A DNA stretch of 36,979 bases from Nitrospira sp. GTDB taxonomy: Bacteria > Nitrospirota > Nitrospiria > Nitrospirales > Nitrospiraceae. The stretch spans positions 1 through 36,979 of the forward strand of contig JANDJJ010000012.1 in assembly GCA_024330945.1 (NCBI GenBank), written 5' to 3'. The position numbers and the translations under genes were made by a program. This document shows, piece after piece, positions 1 to 7,961 of the stretch; positions within the stretch are counted from its first letter, which is position 1; every line of letters begins with the position of its first letter. The notes under the pieces are model-generated. The model was given only the letters and a program-made list of their open reading frames with translations. It did not search any database and was not told the origin of the DNA.

Positions 1-115
1 AAGGCGGCGTTGAAGACAGGACACAACCGTCTCTCTTGGAGCTGAATTCGGCGGCGTTTGTGTGATGAAAATGAATGTAAGCCGCAGAGTCCGATCTCAC
101 GTATGACCGGGGCGC

Positions 116-121
116 ATTATA
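116..121 (-). promoter_or_regulatory. Candidate leftward -10 box (TATAAT)
   Basis: Read on the minus strand this is a perfect TATAAT hexamer inside an AT-rich patch (about 116-180) that stands out from the GC-rich surroundings. The sequence about 17 bp upstream is T-rich but a poor match to TTGACA, so the call rests mainly on the -10. There is no ATG on the minus strand between this box and the left edge, so the transcript would have a leader of more than 100 nt. Confidence 0.3.
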
Positions 122-295
122 CACGCAGCTCTTCAAAAATAAAACCGCTTCCGATGATGACTCCGACTATTTTTTGTGCGGCTATCGCCGGAGCGGACCG
201 GCCGCTCTCTTGCGTCATTTCTCCCGCTCTTCTCCCGCCTTCCCGGTGTGTCGGAAGTCGAAATCGTGAAAAACCGAGCATTTCGAAATGACGTC

Positions 296-340
296 CCCGG
301 AGAGTGTGCGCCCGGAGAGTGTGCGCCCGGAGAGCGTGCG
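296..340. repeat. 15-bp tandem repeat, three copies
   Basis: The unit CCCGGAGAGTGTGCG occurs at 296-310 and 311-325, and with one change (T to C) at 326-340. It lies about 80 bp before hemE. The period is a multiple of three, but the reading frame through it has no other sign of being coding. It could be slippage-derived or a regulatory array. Confidence 0.85.
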
Positions 341-401
341 ATTGACAAGGAGTGGGTTTTCAGGACCCGGTTGAAAGACCTGGAATAGTTTTTCGACACC
401 C

Positions 402-410
402 TGCTACAAT
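402..410 (+). promoter_or_regulatory. Candidate extended -10 promoter of hemE
   Basis: TGCTACAAT is an extended -10 (TG, one base, then TACAAT, 5 of 6 matches to TATAAT). The -35 position 18 bp upstream (TGGAAT, 381-386) is weak, which is usual for extended -10 promoters. The predicted transcription start falls at about 417-418, which is the A of the likely hemE start codon, so the message would be leaderless. This agrees with the lack of a Shine-Dalgarno sequence. Confidence 0.4.
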
Positions 411-417
411 GCACGGA

Positions 418-1443
418 ATGAACGATCGTTTTTTGAGGGCCTGCCGCCGAGAGCCGGTCGACTGTACCCCGGTCTGGTTCATGCGCCAAGCCGGGCGGTA
501 TATGGCTGAGTATCGGGCGCTGCGCGCCAAACACTCGATTCTTGAGATGTGCAGGACGCCGGAACTGGCCGCGCAAGTGACGCTTCAGCCGATCAATCGA
601 TTCCCGCTCGATGCCGCGATCATTTTCGCGGACATTCTGCTCCCCCTCGAACCGATGGGCATGGATCTGGAATTCGCGCAAGGTGAAGGACCTGTGATCC
701 ATAATCCGATCCGCGACCGCGCGTCGGTGGATCGGCTGAAGGTTGGAGATGGGGACGAGCTTGGCTACGTGGCCGAAGCCATCAAACTGACCCGACGCGC
801 TCTCGATGGGAAAGTGCCGTTGATCGGCTTCGCCGGGGCACCCTTCACCTTGGCCAGCTATGCGATCGAAGGCGGCGGATCGCGCAACTATCTCCATACC
901 AAGCAGATGATGTACGGCGATCCCGCTTCGTGGCACAAGCTGATGGACAAGTTTGCCAGGGTGATTACGGGCTACCTTCGGCGTCAAATCAGGGCGGGCG
1001 CCCAAGCCGTTCAACTCTTCGACAGTTGGGTGGGGTGCCTGTCTCCCGGAGATTATGCGGAATACGTGTTGCCGCACGTGCAGGTGATTTTCGAGGGGCT
1101 CAAGCAGGAAGGGGTGCCGATGATCCATTTCGGGACCGGCACGACGGCGCTTCTTCGACTGATGCGCGAGGCGGGGGGCGATGTCATCGGCCTTGATTGG
1201 CGTGTACGCCTGGATGAGGCATGGGCGATGGTCGGACACGACCGAGCCGTGCAAGGAAACTTGGACCCGCTTGTCTTGTTCGCTCCGCTCCCCGAAATTG
1301 AACGCCGGGTTGAAGATATTCTGCGGCGAGCCGGCGGACGGCCTGGTCACATCTTCAATCTCGGTCACGGCATTCTTCCGACGACGCCGGTCGATCACGT
1401 CGCCGCGACGATCGACATGGTGCATAAACTCAGTCAACGGTAA
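418..1443 (+). CDS. hemE: Uroporphyrinogen decarboxylase HemE
   Basis: HemE decarboxylates the four acetate side chains of uroporphyrinogen III to give coproporphyrinogen III in the cytoplasm. The protein of about 341 residues has the family length. Near the N-terminus it carries the substrate-binding MRQAGRY motif, then the IIFADILLP segment with the conserved aspartate, the YAIEGGGSRNY stretch and the C-terminal FNLGHGILP motif with the conserved histidine. I chose the ATG at 418 because it gives the usual family N-terminus (MNDRFLRA) and sits where the promoter predicts transcription to begin; an ATG at 409 is also possible. There is no ribosome binding site before either. It heads a haem gene cluster with hemH and hemY. 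Confidence 0.95.
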   Translation: MNDRFLRACRREPVDCTPVWFMRQAGRYMAEYRALRAKHSILEMCRTPELAAQVTLQPINRFPLDAAIIFADILLPLEPMGMDLEFAQGEGPVIHNPIRDRASVDRLKVGDGDELGYVAEAIKLTRRALDGKVPLIGFAGAPFTLASYAIEGGGSRNYLHTKQMMYGDPASWHKLMDKFARVITGYLRRQIRAGAQAVQLFDSWVGCLSPGDYAEYVLPHVQVIFEGLKQEGVPMIHFGTGTTALLRLMREAGGDVIGLDWRVRLDEAWAMVGHDRAVQGNLDPLVLFAPLPEIERRVEDILRRAGGRPGHIFNLGHGILPTTPVDHVAATIDMVHKLSQR

Positions 1444-1450
1444 GGACGAC

Positions 1451-1576
1451 ATGACGTCTCGTTCAGGCAACCCGCTTCTGATTCTCGCCGTTCACCCTCA
1501 TGCCATTTCCCGCAGAGAAAACGGAAAACTGACGACCTCCGTCCGTAGGACATACACAAAGAAATGGACAGGGTAA
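1451..1576 (+). CDS. Possible 41-residue leader peptide between hemE and hemH
   Basis: This ATG frame follows the hemE stop by 7 nt and is preceded by an AAGGA ribosome-binding-like sequence at 1442-1446, which itself overlaps the hemE stop. Its TAA stop overlaps the ATG at 1576, a possible hemH start, as TAATG. That arrangement would couple hemH translation to the small frame. The peptide is basic towards the C-terminus, has no recognisable domain and no predicted membrane segment. It fills a 120-bp gap in an otherwise compact operon. It may be chance: no comparison with relatives was possible. Confidence 0.3.
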   Translation: MTSRSGNPLLILAVHPHAISRRENGKLTTSVRRTYTKKWTG

Positions 1577-2526
1577 TGCCGAAAGCAGCACGTCCTACCG
1601 CCGTGTTGCTGATGGCCATGGGGGGACCCGATTGCCTGGAGCATGTCGAGCCCTTCTTGCTGGACGTGCGGGGAGGGCGGCCGACCCCTCCCGAACTTGT
1701 CGAAGAAATTCGGGAGCGATATCGAGCCACCGGCGGAAAGTCTCCAGCTCTCGATATTACGCGGCGTGTCGCCGAACAGTTGGAGCGGCGTTTGAATGAG
1801 CCGGGGGAGGGGTGGTACCGGGTGTACGTGGGAATGCGCCACTGGCATCCGTACATCAAAGATGCCTACGCGGAGTTGCTAAAAGAAAACCCTGATCACG
1901 TGGTCGGGGTCTGTATGGCGCCGCAACAATCGTCACTCAGCACCGGGGCGTACAAGAGAAAGGTCGAAGAGGCTCGAGCAGCCCTGCAAAGCACCGTGCC
2001 GGTCAGTTACGTGGGATCGTGGAATACCCACCCCATGCTGATTGCGGCCATCGTCGATCAAATCGAAGAGGCGCTGCTCAAGTTTTCAGTCGATGAACGA
2101 GGCCGTGTTCCGGTCCTCTTTACGGCCCACAGTCTGCCGGAGCGGATTGTCGCGCAGGACGACCCCTATCCCATGGAGGTCAAGGCGACGGTCGATGCCG
2201 TCACCGCCCGTTTGGGGGGGAGACCGACGGCGTTCGCGTATCAAAGCCAGGGGCGATCCAACGAGCCGTGGCTGGGGCCGACGGTGGAGGAGACGCTCGA
2301 TTTCCTGCATCAGACCGGACACAAGCAGGTGGTGGTGGCGCCGATCGGCTTCATCTGCGACCACGTCGAAACCCTCTATGATATTGACATTGAACTCAAG
2401 CAGCGGGCGTCCGGCTTGGGGATGCGGTTGGAACGCATGCCGATGCTCAATGACCGCCCGGCGTTGGTCGAGCTATTGGCCGATATTCTGATGGCGCACG
2501 AAGCCACATCCGCTCCTCAACGGTGA
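1564..2526 (+). CDS. hemH: Ferrochelatase HemH/CpfC
   Basis: It inserts Fe(II) into a porphyrin, either protoporphyrin IX or coproporphyrin III. The 320-residue protein has the ferrochelatase pattern: an N-terminal LLMAMGGP segment, then AHSLPERI with the metal-site histidine (His189), the QSQGR...PWLGP loop, and IGFICDHVETLYD with the acid partner (Glu269). The 80-residue spacing between the two metal residues matches that in Bacillus subtilis ferrochelatase as I remember it. The N-terminal pattern GGP...VEPFL also looks more like the Gram-positive, coproporphyrin type. The start may be ATG 1564 or ATG 1576; the second overlaps the stop of a small upstream frame. Its TGA overlaps the GTG of hemY by 3 nt (GTGA). 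Confidence 0.93.
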   Translation: MDRVMPKAARPTAVLLMAMGGPDCLEHVEPFLLDVRGGRPTPPELVEEIRERYRATGGKSPALDITRRVAEQLERRLNEPGEGWYRVYVGMRHWHPYIKDAYAELLKENPDHVVGVCMAPQQSSLSTGAYKRKVEEARAALQSTVPVSYVGSWNTHPMLIAAIVDQIEEALLKFSVDERGRVPVLFTAHSLPERIVAQDDPYPMEVKATVDAVTARLGGRPTAFAYQSQGRSNEPWLGPTVEETLDFLHQTGHKQVVVAPIGFICDHVETLYDIDIELKQRASGLGMRLERMPMLNDRPALVELLADILMAHEATSAPQR

Positions 2527-3980
2527 AACGATTCCACACGGTCATCGTCGGCGGCGGCATCTCAGGATTGGCCGCCGCGTTTGCTTTGCAAGAAACGGCT
2601 TCGGCAAGAGGCCTGTCCTGCCGCTGCACGGTTCTCGAATCCGCTTCCTATTGGGGAGGAAAGATCGTCACCCATCGAATCGGTGATCTTGTCACCGAAG
2701 CCGGGCCGGATTCTTTTCTGTCCCAAAAACAAGCCGCGCTCGATCTCTGCGCCAAACTCGGTCTTGCCGATCAGGTGATCGATACCAACGAGACGGGCAA
2801 AAAGGCCTGTGTGCTTCGGGACGGGCGGCTCTATGAATTGCCGGACGGATTGATTTCCTTTGCGCCGCGACAATGGAAGCCTTTGTTGCGGAGCGGATTG
2901 CTCGATTGGACCGGGCTGGCGCGAATGGGGCTGGAGACGCTGGTCCCGCGCGGACCGGCGGAGGGGGACGAATCGCTGGCGTCGTTTTGCCGCCGCCGCT
3001 TCGGCCGTCAAGCGTTCGAACGGGTGCTGGAGCCGCTTATGGCGGGGATCTACGCGGGCGACGCCGAGCAAATGAGCCTCAAAGCGACGTTCCCCAGATT
3101 TTGGGAGCTGGAGCAACGGCACGGCAGCGTCATACGAGGCATGGTGGCCGCGAAGCGGGCGGCGTCGCGGCCTGTACCCGATCGCCCTCGGCACACGATG
3201 TTCGTGAGCCTCAAGAACGGGCTCGGCGACCTGGTGTCCGCCTTGACGGTTTGGTTGGAGCAACGAGGCGTGGAGCTTCGATCGAGGTGTACGGTTGAAG
3301 CGGTACGGGTTCGGTCTCATCAGCCGGGCCGTTGGATGTATGATCTGATTCTTGATGACGGCTCGGCGCTTTCTTCGGAGAGTCTGATCCTCGCGACGCC
3401 GGCCTATGTCTCCGCCGACCTGTTGCGGCCGCTGTCCCCGATCGCCGGAGGACTGCTCGACATGATTCCTTACGCCTCGACCGCCACCGTCGCGTTGGCG
3501 TATCCGGCCGAGCAGTTGGCCGGCGCGATCGAGGGGTTCGGGTTCGTGGTTCCCAGAATCGAGGGCCGCGATCTCATCGCCGCGACGTGGACCTCGCTCA
3601 AATGGCCGCATCGCGCTCCGGCGGATCGGGTGTTGATCCGCTGTTACGCCGGCGGAGCGGGCCGCGAGGATGTGCTGAACGCCGATGATCGCGAGCTTGT
3701 GGCCAAGATTCGAGCCGAGCTTTCAGCTCTCTGCGGAGTCCGAGCGGAACCGGTCTATACCGAGGTGAATCGATGGTGGAAGGCGATGCCGCAATACACG
3801 GTGGGGCATCTTGACCGGCTCAATCAGCTTGAGGCGGCGTTGAGCCGCTATCCGGGCCTGGCGCTCACGGGCGCGGCCTATCGGGGGGTCGGGATTCCGG
3901 ATTGTATTCGCGACGGAACGGCGGCTGCGGAAAAGATCGTACAAGACCTCTTGGGAGAAGGCCGTCGCTCCGAGTCGTGA
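2523..3980 (+). CDS. hemY: Protoporphyrinogen/coproporphyrinogen oxidase, HemY family
   Basis: This FAD enzyme uses oxygen to oxidise protoporphyrinogen IX or coproporphyrinogen III by six electrons. At 485 residues it has the usual length. It begins with the dinucleotide-binding motif VIVGGGISGLAAAF, followed by the acidic end of the second strand (LESASYWGGK) and the family signature GDLVTEAGPDSFLSQK. The C-terminal FAD motif is in LTGAAYRGVGIPDCIRDG. The start is GTG, overlapping the hemH TGA as GTGA, which points to translational coupling. The gene is named hemG in some databases; it is unrelated to the flavodoxin-like HemG of E. coli. The hemE-hemH-hemY order is the one seen in Bacillus, where the coproporphyrin-dependent route operates. 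Confidence 0.92.
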   Translation: MKRFHTVIVGGGISGLAAAFALQETASARGLSCRCTVLESASYWGGKIVTHRIGDLVTEAGPDSFLSQKQAALDLCAKLGLADQVIDTNETGKKACVLRDGRLYELPDGLISFAPRQWKPLLRSGLLDWTGLARMGLETLVPRGPAEGDESLASFCRRRFGRQAFERVLEPLMAGIYAGDAEQMSLKATFPRFWELEQRHGSVIRGMVAAKRAASRPVPDRPRHTMFVSLKNGLGDLVSALTVWLEQRGVELRSRCTVEAVRVRSHQPGRWMYDLILDDGSALSSESLILATPAYVSADLLRPLSPIAGGLLDMIPYASTATVALAYPAEQLAGAIEGFGFVVPRIEGRDLIAATWTSLKWPHRAPADRVLIRCYAGGAGREDVLNADDRELVAKIRAELSALCGVRAEPVYTEVNRWWKAMPQYTVGHLDRLNQLEAALSRYPGLALTGAAYRGVGIPDCIRDGTAAAEKIVQDLLGEGRRSES

Positions 3981-3993
3981 CCTGATCAGGACC

Positions 3994-4014
3994 CGCCGAA
4001 CCGGGGAATCGGCG
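3994..4014. terminator. Possible shared terminator hairpin between hemY and cfa
   Basis: CGCCGA (3994-3999) and TCGGCG (4009-4014) form a 6-bp stem around a 9-nt loop in the 36-bp gap between the convergent genes hemY and cfa. A 10-bp palindrome, CCTGATCAGG, lies just before it at 3981-3990. Neither is followed by a T-run, so this is not a classical Rho-independent terminator. Confidence 0.3.
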
Positions 4015-4016
4015 CG

Positions 4017-5279
4017 TCACTCATACATCCATCGCCTGGTCAGCGGCAGTTCGGTCGGGCCGTCGGTTTCTTGCAGGCTGGCGAGGACTTGGTGGACGTT
4101 CATCCATCCGCGGTGAAATCCCAACGACGTACCGGCCAGGTAAGCCCGCCAGATTCGTACCGTCCGTTCCCCCACGACTTGACGGGCGGCGTCCAATCGT
4201 TGTTCCAACCGTTGCGACCAGAGCGCGAGCGTGCGGGCATAGTGCGGTCGCAGGCTCTCGACATCATAAATTTCGAACTGCTGGGCGCCTATTTCCCGAA
4301 TGATCGTATGCAGGTGAGCCAACTCGTTGTTGGGAAAGACGTAGGTGTCGATGAAATCGTCGACGCCGGAGCCGACGGGACGACCGTCGACATCGGACGA
4401 CGTAAAACTGTGGTTGAGCATCAACCCGCGATCGCGCAAGAGACGGCGGGCGACGAGGAAATAGGTCGAAAAATTCTTGAGGCCGACGTGCTCGAACATG
4501 CCGACGCTTGCAATCTTGTCGAATGAGCGTTCGCCGAAATGGGCCGGGGCGTCCCGATAATCGAGGAGCCGCACGTCGGCGCGTCCTTCGAGGCCGGCTT
4601 GCCGAATACGCTCCCGGGCCAGCGCGAACTGATTGTCGGACAGGGTGATGCCGACGGCATGGACTCCGTACCGTTCGGCGGCGCGAATGATGAGCCCTCC
4701 CCAGCCGCAGCCGATGTCCAGGAACCGTTCGCCGGGACTCAATCGCAGCTTTCGGCAAATATGATCCAGTTTGGCCAGTTGCGCGACGTCGATCGTTTCC
4801 TCGCCCGTTTCAAAATAGGCGCAGGAATAGACCATCCGTTCGTCGAGCCAAAGGCGATAAAAATCATTCCCCACATCGTAGTGATGTTGAATGTCGGCGC
4901 GGTCTTGATGTGGTGGATGGTCTGATGGTGTCGCCTCGACCCGTGCCGTCACCGGCGTGCCGCCGGCCGCTACGAGTTGTTCGGCGGCGACGATAGCGGT
5001 CATGATGTCGCCTTCGACGTCGATACGGCCGTCGACGAAAGCCGTGGCGAGCCCCCCCAGCGTCGGATTGGCCAGCTCGACCAATACGGTCGGATCATGA
5101 ATCGACAAGACGGCTTGAGGCGCCATGCCGAGGTTCAGGCGCGATCCGTCGGGGAAGGCGACGTCCAACGGCTGTCCGCCTTTCGCACGGATCTCCTCCG
5201 CCAATTGACGAATCCGATGGGCGACGGCCTTGTCCGTGATCCAATGGGTCACCTGCGACAGCAGATCTCGATGGGACAT
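4017..5279 (-). CDS. cfa: Cyclopropane-fatty-acyl-phospholipid synthase
   Basis: It transfers a methylene group from S-adenosylmethionine to the double bond of unsaturated acyl chains in membrane phospholipids. The 420-residue protein has the Cfa layout: an N-terminal lipid-binding part (about 1-125), then a class I methyltransferase domain opened by QHHYDVGNDFY. The active-site region MVYSCAYF has Cys153, the SAM-binding motif FLDIGCGWGG is at about 186-195, and the conserved glutamate is in SVGMFEHVG. The start is well supported by AGGAGG at 5285-5290, 5 nt upstream. The related methoxy-mycolic-type methyltransferases share this fold, but length and motifs fit Cfa. A flavin reductase gene lies 179 bp upstream on the same strand. 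Confidence 0.93.
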   Translation of the reverse strand: MSHRDLLSQVTHWITDKAVAHRIRQLAEEIRAKGGQPLDVAFPDGSRLNLGMAPQAVLSIHDPTVLVELANPTLGGLATAFVDGRIDVEGDIMTAIVAAEQLVAAGGTPVTARVEATPSDHPPHQDRADIQHHYDVGNDFYRLWLDERMVYSCAYFETGEETIDVAQLAKLDHICRKLRLSPGERFLDIGCGWGGLIIRAAERYGVHAVGITLSDNQFALARERIRQAGLEGRADVRLLDYRDAPAHFGERSFDKIASVGMFEHVGLKNFSTYFLVARRLLRDRGLMLNHSFTSSDVDGRPVGSGVDDFIDTYVFPNNELAHLHTIIREIGAQQFEIYDVESLRPHYARTLALWSQRLEQRLDAARQVVGERTVRIWRAYLAGTSLGFHRGWMNVHQVLASLQETDGPTELPLTRRWMYE

Positions 5280-5458
5280 ACGTGCCTCCTGGATCTGTCG
5301 CGGAATCGTTCCTTCTGGAGAGTAAGGGCGGCTCGGCGTGCGTGATTTGGTGTAATCTTACCGTAAGACGGTATTCCATTAAAATAGCCGGAAGAGCCGA
5401 GGTCGAACGACGGACGATCCGGATTACGGATTGTCGCAGCGACGCGGCGTACTCCGTG

Positions 5459-6187
5459 CTAGGGAAGAATGATCGCTTGTTGCGGGTAGCCGAGCTCCAG
5501 GAGCATGGCCTCCACCGCATCGACCATGGGAGGCGGGCCGCACAAGAAAATGCGTGTTTCAGGCCCTGGAGGGGGGAGGTGTCGGCGCAGCACGTCGGGC
5601 GTGACGCGGCCGGTTCCTTGCCGCCACCCGGAGGGAGGATTCTCCAAGAGGTGGTGACAGTGGAAGTTCGGATGTTCTCGAACATTCCGTTCCCACTCCC
5701 GGCGGAAGATAATGTCCGCCTCGGTCTTGTTGGCGAAAATCAAAAACAGCTCGGCGTCGATCCGGTTGGCGAGAATCCAGCGGATGATGGAGATCATCGG
5801 CGTGATGCCGGTGCCGCCCGCCACGAAGCCGACCTGTTTGGCCATGCCGTCCACCCAGTGACCGCCGGCATTCGGTCCGCTCATCAAAACCGTGTCGTCG
5901 ATGCGTTGCTCGTGCAGGTATCGGGAAACAAGCCCTGTTTCATACCGTTTGACGGTCAGGTCGAAATAGCCCGTGACTCCAGGCAGAGATGACGGGGTAT
6001 AGGCCCGCTTCACCGTCTTACCGTCGATGGTGGCATGCACATAAAGAAAGTCTCCCGGCAACATGTCCAACGTCGCATCGGCCGGAAGTTCGAACCGGAA
6101 AGTCTTCGTGTCGTGCGTATCCGGCTCAATCCGGGTCAGTTTGTAAGGAACGGGAGTGGCGGTCTTGATGCGAGAGATTCGATCCAT
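5459..6187 (-). CDS. Ferredoxin-NADP reductase / cytochrome b5 reductase-like flavoprotein
   Basis: A soluble FAD- and NAD(P)H-dependent electron-transfer protein of 242 residues. The N-terminal beta-barrel carries the FAD motif RAYTPSS. The C-terminal nucleotide-binding domain has GGTGITPM and ends with CGPPPMVDAVEAMLLELG, the usual pyridine nucleotide site. There is no iron-sulfur domain, so it must pass electrons to a separate partner that I cannot name. Being upstream of cfa on the same strand, it might belong with lipid modification, but the 179-bp gap allows an independent promoter. There is no clear ribosome binding site before ATG 6187. Alternatives in the family include the reductase parts of oxygenases and haemoprotein reductases. 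Confidence 0.85.
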   Translation of the reverse strand: MDRISRIKTATPVPYKLTRIEPDTHDTKTFRFELPADATLDMLPGDFLYVHATIDGKTVKRAYTPSSLPGVTGYFDLTVKRYETGLVSRYLHEQRIDDTVLMSGPNAGGHWVDGMAKQVGFVAGGTGITPMISIIRWILANRIDAELFLIFANKTEADIIFRREWERNVREHPNFHCHHLLENPPSGWRQGTGRVTPDVLRRHLPPPGPETRIFLCGPPPMVDAVEAMLLELGYPQQAIILP

Positions 6188-6207
6188 ACGCAGGCGTCAT
6201 CATACGA

Positions 6208-6231
6208 GGTGCAATCCCTTGGTGCAATCCC
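6208..6231. repeat. 11-bp direct repeat
   Basis: GGTGCAATCCC occurs at 6208-6218 and again at 6221-6231, 13 bp apart, a little over one helical turn. It lies about 20-45 bp upstream of the flavoprotein gene read leftward, where a regulator could bind. The rest of the 212-bp gap between 6188 and 6399 holds nothing I recognise. Confidence 0.5.
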
Positions 6232-6399
6232 AACGTGCGGCGCTCCGGTCACTCGGATGTGCGTCCGGTAGGCTGGAACGAGCGCTCTCCGTTGGAGCCT
6301 CTCGTAGGCGGACCTCGAAGGAACAAACTCGGCGCACCGTTCGGTGCTCAGGAGGAGAGCAGACGCGTTTCGGAATAGCGGGAGGCAAGAGGACGACGG

Positions 6400-7302
6400 T
6401 TACCCGTCGTGGTCCGTTCTGACGTGCTCGGCCAACCGATGTTTTTCCAGGCCGGCCAGCACCGGTCGAGCCGCCGCAATCCGGTGTTCGACGGCCTGAA
6501 GAAGCCAGTGCCGCGCCTCTTCGGTGTCACGCTTGACGCCTCGCCCAAATGCGTACATCACTCCCAGCACGTACATGGCTTCTCCATTGCCGGCTTCCGC
6601 CAAACGGCGAAGGCCGGTGGAGGCTTTGCTGTACCAATTGACTGATTCCGGCGTCTGTTGCCCGTCCCGCTGGGCGTAAAACCGACCGAGGCGGTATTGG
6701 GCAAACGCATCGCCTTGTTCGGCCAACTGATGGTCGCGGGTCGCGTGTGTGGTCGGAACGGGGGAGGGAACAGCGGTCGGCACCGTGGTCGGAACGGGAG
6801 TCGTGCGGGGTGAAACCGTGTCTGTCCGGTGACCGAGAATCGGCTTCTCCTCTTGCTTGGCCGTGGGGAGAACTGCGACTTTGGGTTCGGAACCGGGAAG
6901 GTCGGCAGAGAGGTTCTGTTGGGTTTCTTGTTGAGTGATGGCCCGGTTGCTCGCCGGTTGCGGCGTGACGACCTTGCGAGAATCGGGCCGGTCCATTTCC
7001 TTTGAGGGTCCGTTCATAGCGAAGTCGGTATGACGAGGAGGAGGATCGGTTGCCGCTGCCACGTGTTGATCGGTCGGCTGCTCCGGTCGGTTGCACATTT
7101 CGTGCGAATCGGCGGAAAAACTCAGGTCAAGATTCCGGAGGCAGTCGGCGGATTGATCCGGTGAGGGGAGCCACACGTTCAGCGCGGATATGCCGCCCAC
7201 CATGGCGAGGGCGAGAAGTGCCCATCGGGTCAACCGACGTTTGACGAGTTGTCGATCGCTGGGAGGGACGAGGACGAGTCCGGGATAGCCCTGTTTGGCC
7301 AT
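6400..7302 (-). CDS. Membrane-anchored Sel1-repeat (TPR-like) protein
   Basis: The likely product is 300 residues. A positively charged N-terminus (KRRLTR, about 21-26) is followed by one hydrophobic segment at about 27-45, so it is probably anchored in the inner membrane with the rest in the periplasm. A long Pro/Thr/Ser-rich linker follows, with a VPTTVPTAVPSPVPTT stretch. The C-terminus carries Sel1-type repeats: QYRLGRFYAQRDG, and GEAMYVLGVMYAFGRGVKRD followed by EEARHWL. Sel1 repeats usually mediate protein contacts; no enzymatic role is evident. I chose ATG 7302, which has GGAG 5-8 nt upstream. The frame remains open a further 60 codons upstream, but that part has no supporting signal. 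Confidence 0.75.
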   Translation of the reverse strand: MAKQGYPGLVLVPPSDRQLVKRRLTRWALLALAMVGGISALNVWLPSPDQSADCLRNLDLSFSADSHEMCNRPEQPTDQHVAAATDPPPRHTDFAMNGPSKEMDRPDSRKVVTPQPASNRAITQQETQQNLSADLPGSEPKVAVLPTAKQEEKPILGHRTDTVSPRTTPVPTTVPTAVPSPVPTTHATRDHQLAEQGDAFAQYRLGRFYAQRDGQQTPESVNWYSKASTGLRRLAEAGNGEAMYVLGVMYAFGRGVKRDTEEARHWLLQAVEHRIAAARPVLAGLEKHRLAEHVRTDHDG

Positions 7303-7465
7303 ACACGCTCCGGGAAAACTCCCGGCAGTATACCAAGACATTGGCGGCTTGTCTCGCGATTCTTCTCTGAAGGATGCTGAAGCGGCGGAGGAGGGATGAA
7401 AAGTGCCTGTGCCGACGGAGCAGGGCTGAGTCCCGAACCCGTTGTCGGCTCCTGGTGGCTGCCTC

Positions 7466-7495
7466 TTGCCCTCTTTTATCATGAGGTTCTATAAA
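7466..7495 (+). promoter_or_regulatory. Candidate sigma70 promoter for the gene at 7539
   Basis: TTGCCC (7466-7471; 4 of 6 to TTGACA) and TATAAA (7490-7495; 5 of 6 to TATAAT) are 18 bp apart. Transcription would begin near 7502, giving a 37-nt leader that contains the GGGAGGG ribosome binding sequence. It lies in the divergent gap between the Sel1-repeat gene and the hypothetical gene. Confidence 0.5.
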
Positions 7496-7538
7496 GAAGA
7501 GGAAGCGGCACCATGCATAGTTCAGCGAGGGAGGGCTC

Positions 7539-7955
7539 GTGCAATCGATCGACGCCAAGTTGACCGTGGTTGCGACCGGCGGTCCGTTTCGTGAGCCAAG
7601 GGAAGAGGTCTTGTCGTATGACTATGCGATTCAACGTTCAACGTGGCCGACTCCGCACGGGGTCCGCGCCAAAGTGTCCATACCGGATGAGCTTACCGTG
7701 TTTAAACGGCGATTGTTGGGCGAGATCACCGGCTCTCCCGGGCAGCAATTGGTGATCAACAACGTGCTCTCCAAGAAAATCGCCGATTGGAAAATCCGAG
7801 TCGCCGAGACAGAGGGGCTCTTGACGGAGCGGCGCGATGTCATGCTGGCGCCGTTTGTTGGCTCACTCGCCCACTTGTTTCCCAGGCTGGAAGAGTGGTT
7901 CGCCTTGGAACAAGCGACTGTTCGGGAGGAAATCCGAAAACGGGCCGGGATCTGA
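7539..7955 (+). CDS. Hypothetical protein, 138 residues
   Basis: I do not recognise the family. The start is GTG, supported by a GGGAGGG sequence a few nucleotides upstream and by a promoter at 7466-7495. The protein is soluble and charged, with no signal peptide, membrane segment or cysteine motif. The C-terminal half (from about residue 75) looks helical and may form a coiled coil. The gene stands alone in its direction, between a divergent Sel1-repeat gene and a convergent membrane-protein gene. Its stop and the convergent one are 6 bp apart, and CTGAC/GTCAG (7952-7956 and 7961-7965) could form a small hairpin across both stops. Confidence 0.65.
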   Translation: MQSIDAKLTVVATGGPFREPREEVLSYDYAIQRSTWPTPHGVRAKVSIPDELTVFKRRLLGEITGSPGQQLVINNVLSKKIADWKIRVAETEGLLTERRDVMLAPFVGSLAHLFPRLEEWFALEQATVREEIRKRAGI

Positions 7956-7961
7956 CGAGGG

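Larger units (their letters stand above)
1..417. other. Leader region without a recognisable gene
   Basis: I see no convincing protein gene before hemE. The short open frames here have no ribosome binding site and resemble nothing I know. The stretch holds a minus-strand TATAAT box, a threefold 15-bp tandem repeat and a candidate hemE promoter, each listed separately. The minus-strand box would fire out of the left edge, so a leftward gene or RNA probably begins outside the window. Confidence 0.5.

Noticed and set aside
176-388. 70-residue frame running through the tandem repeat
   Set aside because: No ribosome binding site or family resemblance; the repeat explains its regular look.
133-1470. 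Long minus-strand open frame opposite hemE
   Set aside because: It is the antisense of a clearly conserved gene, has no known domain and consists of Arg/His-rich sequence typical of GC-rich shadows.
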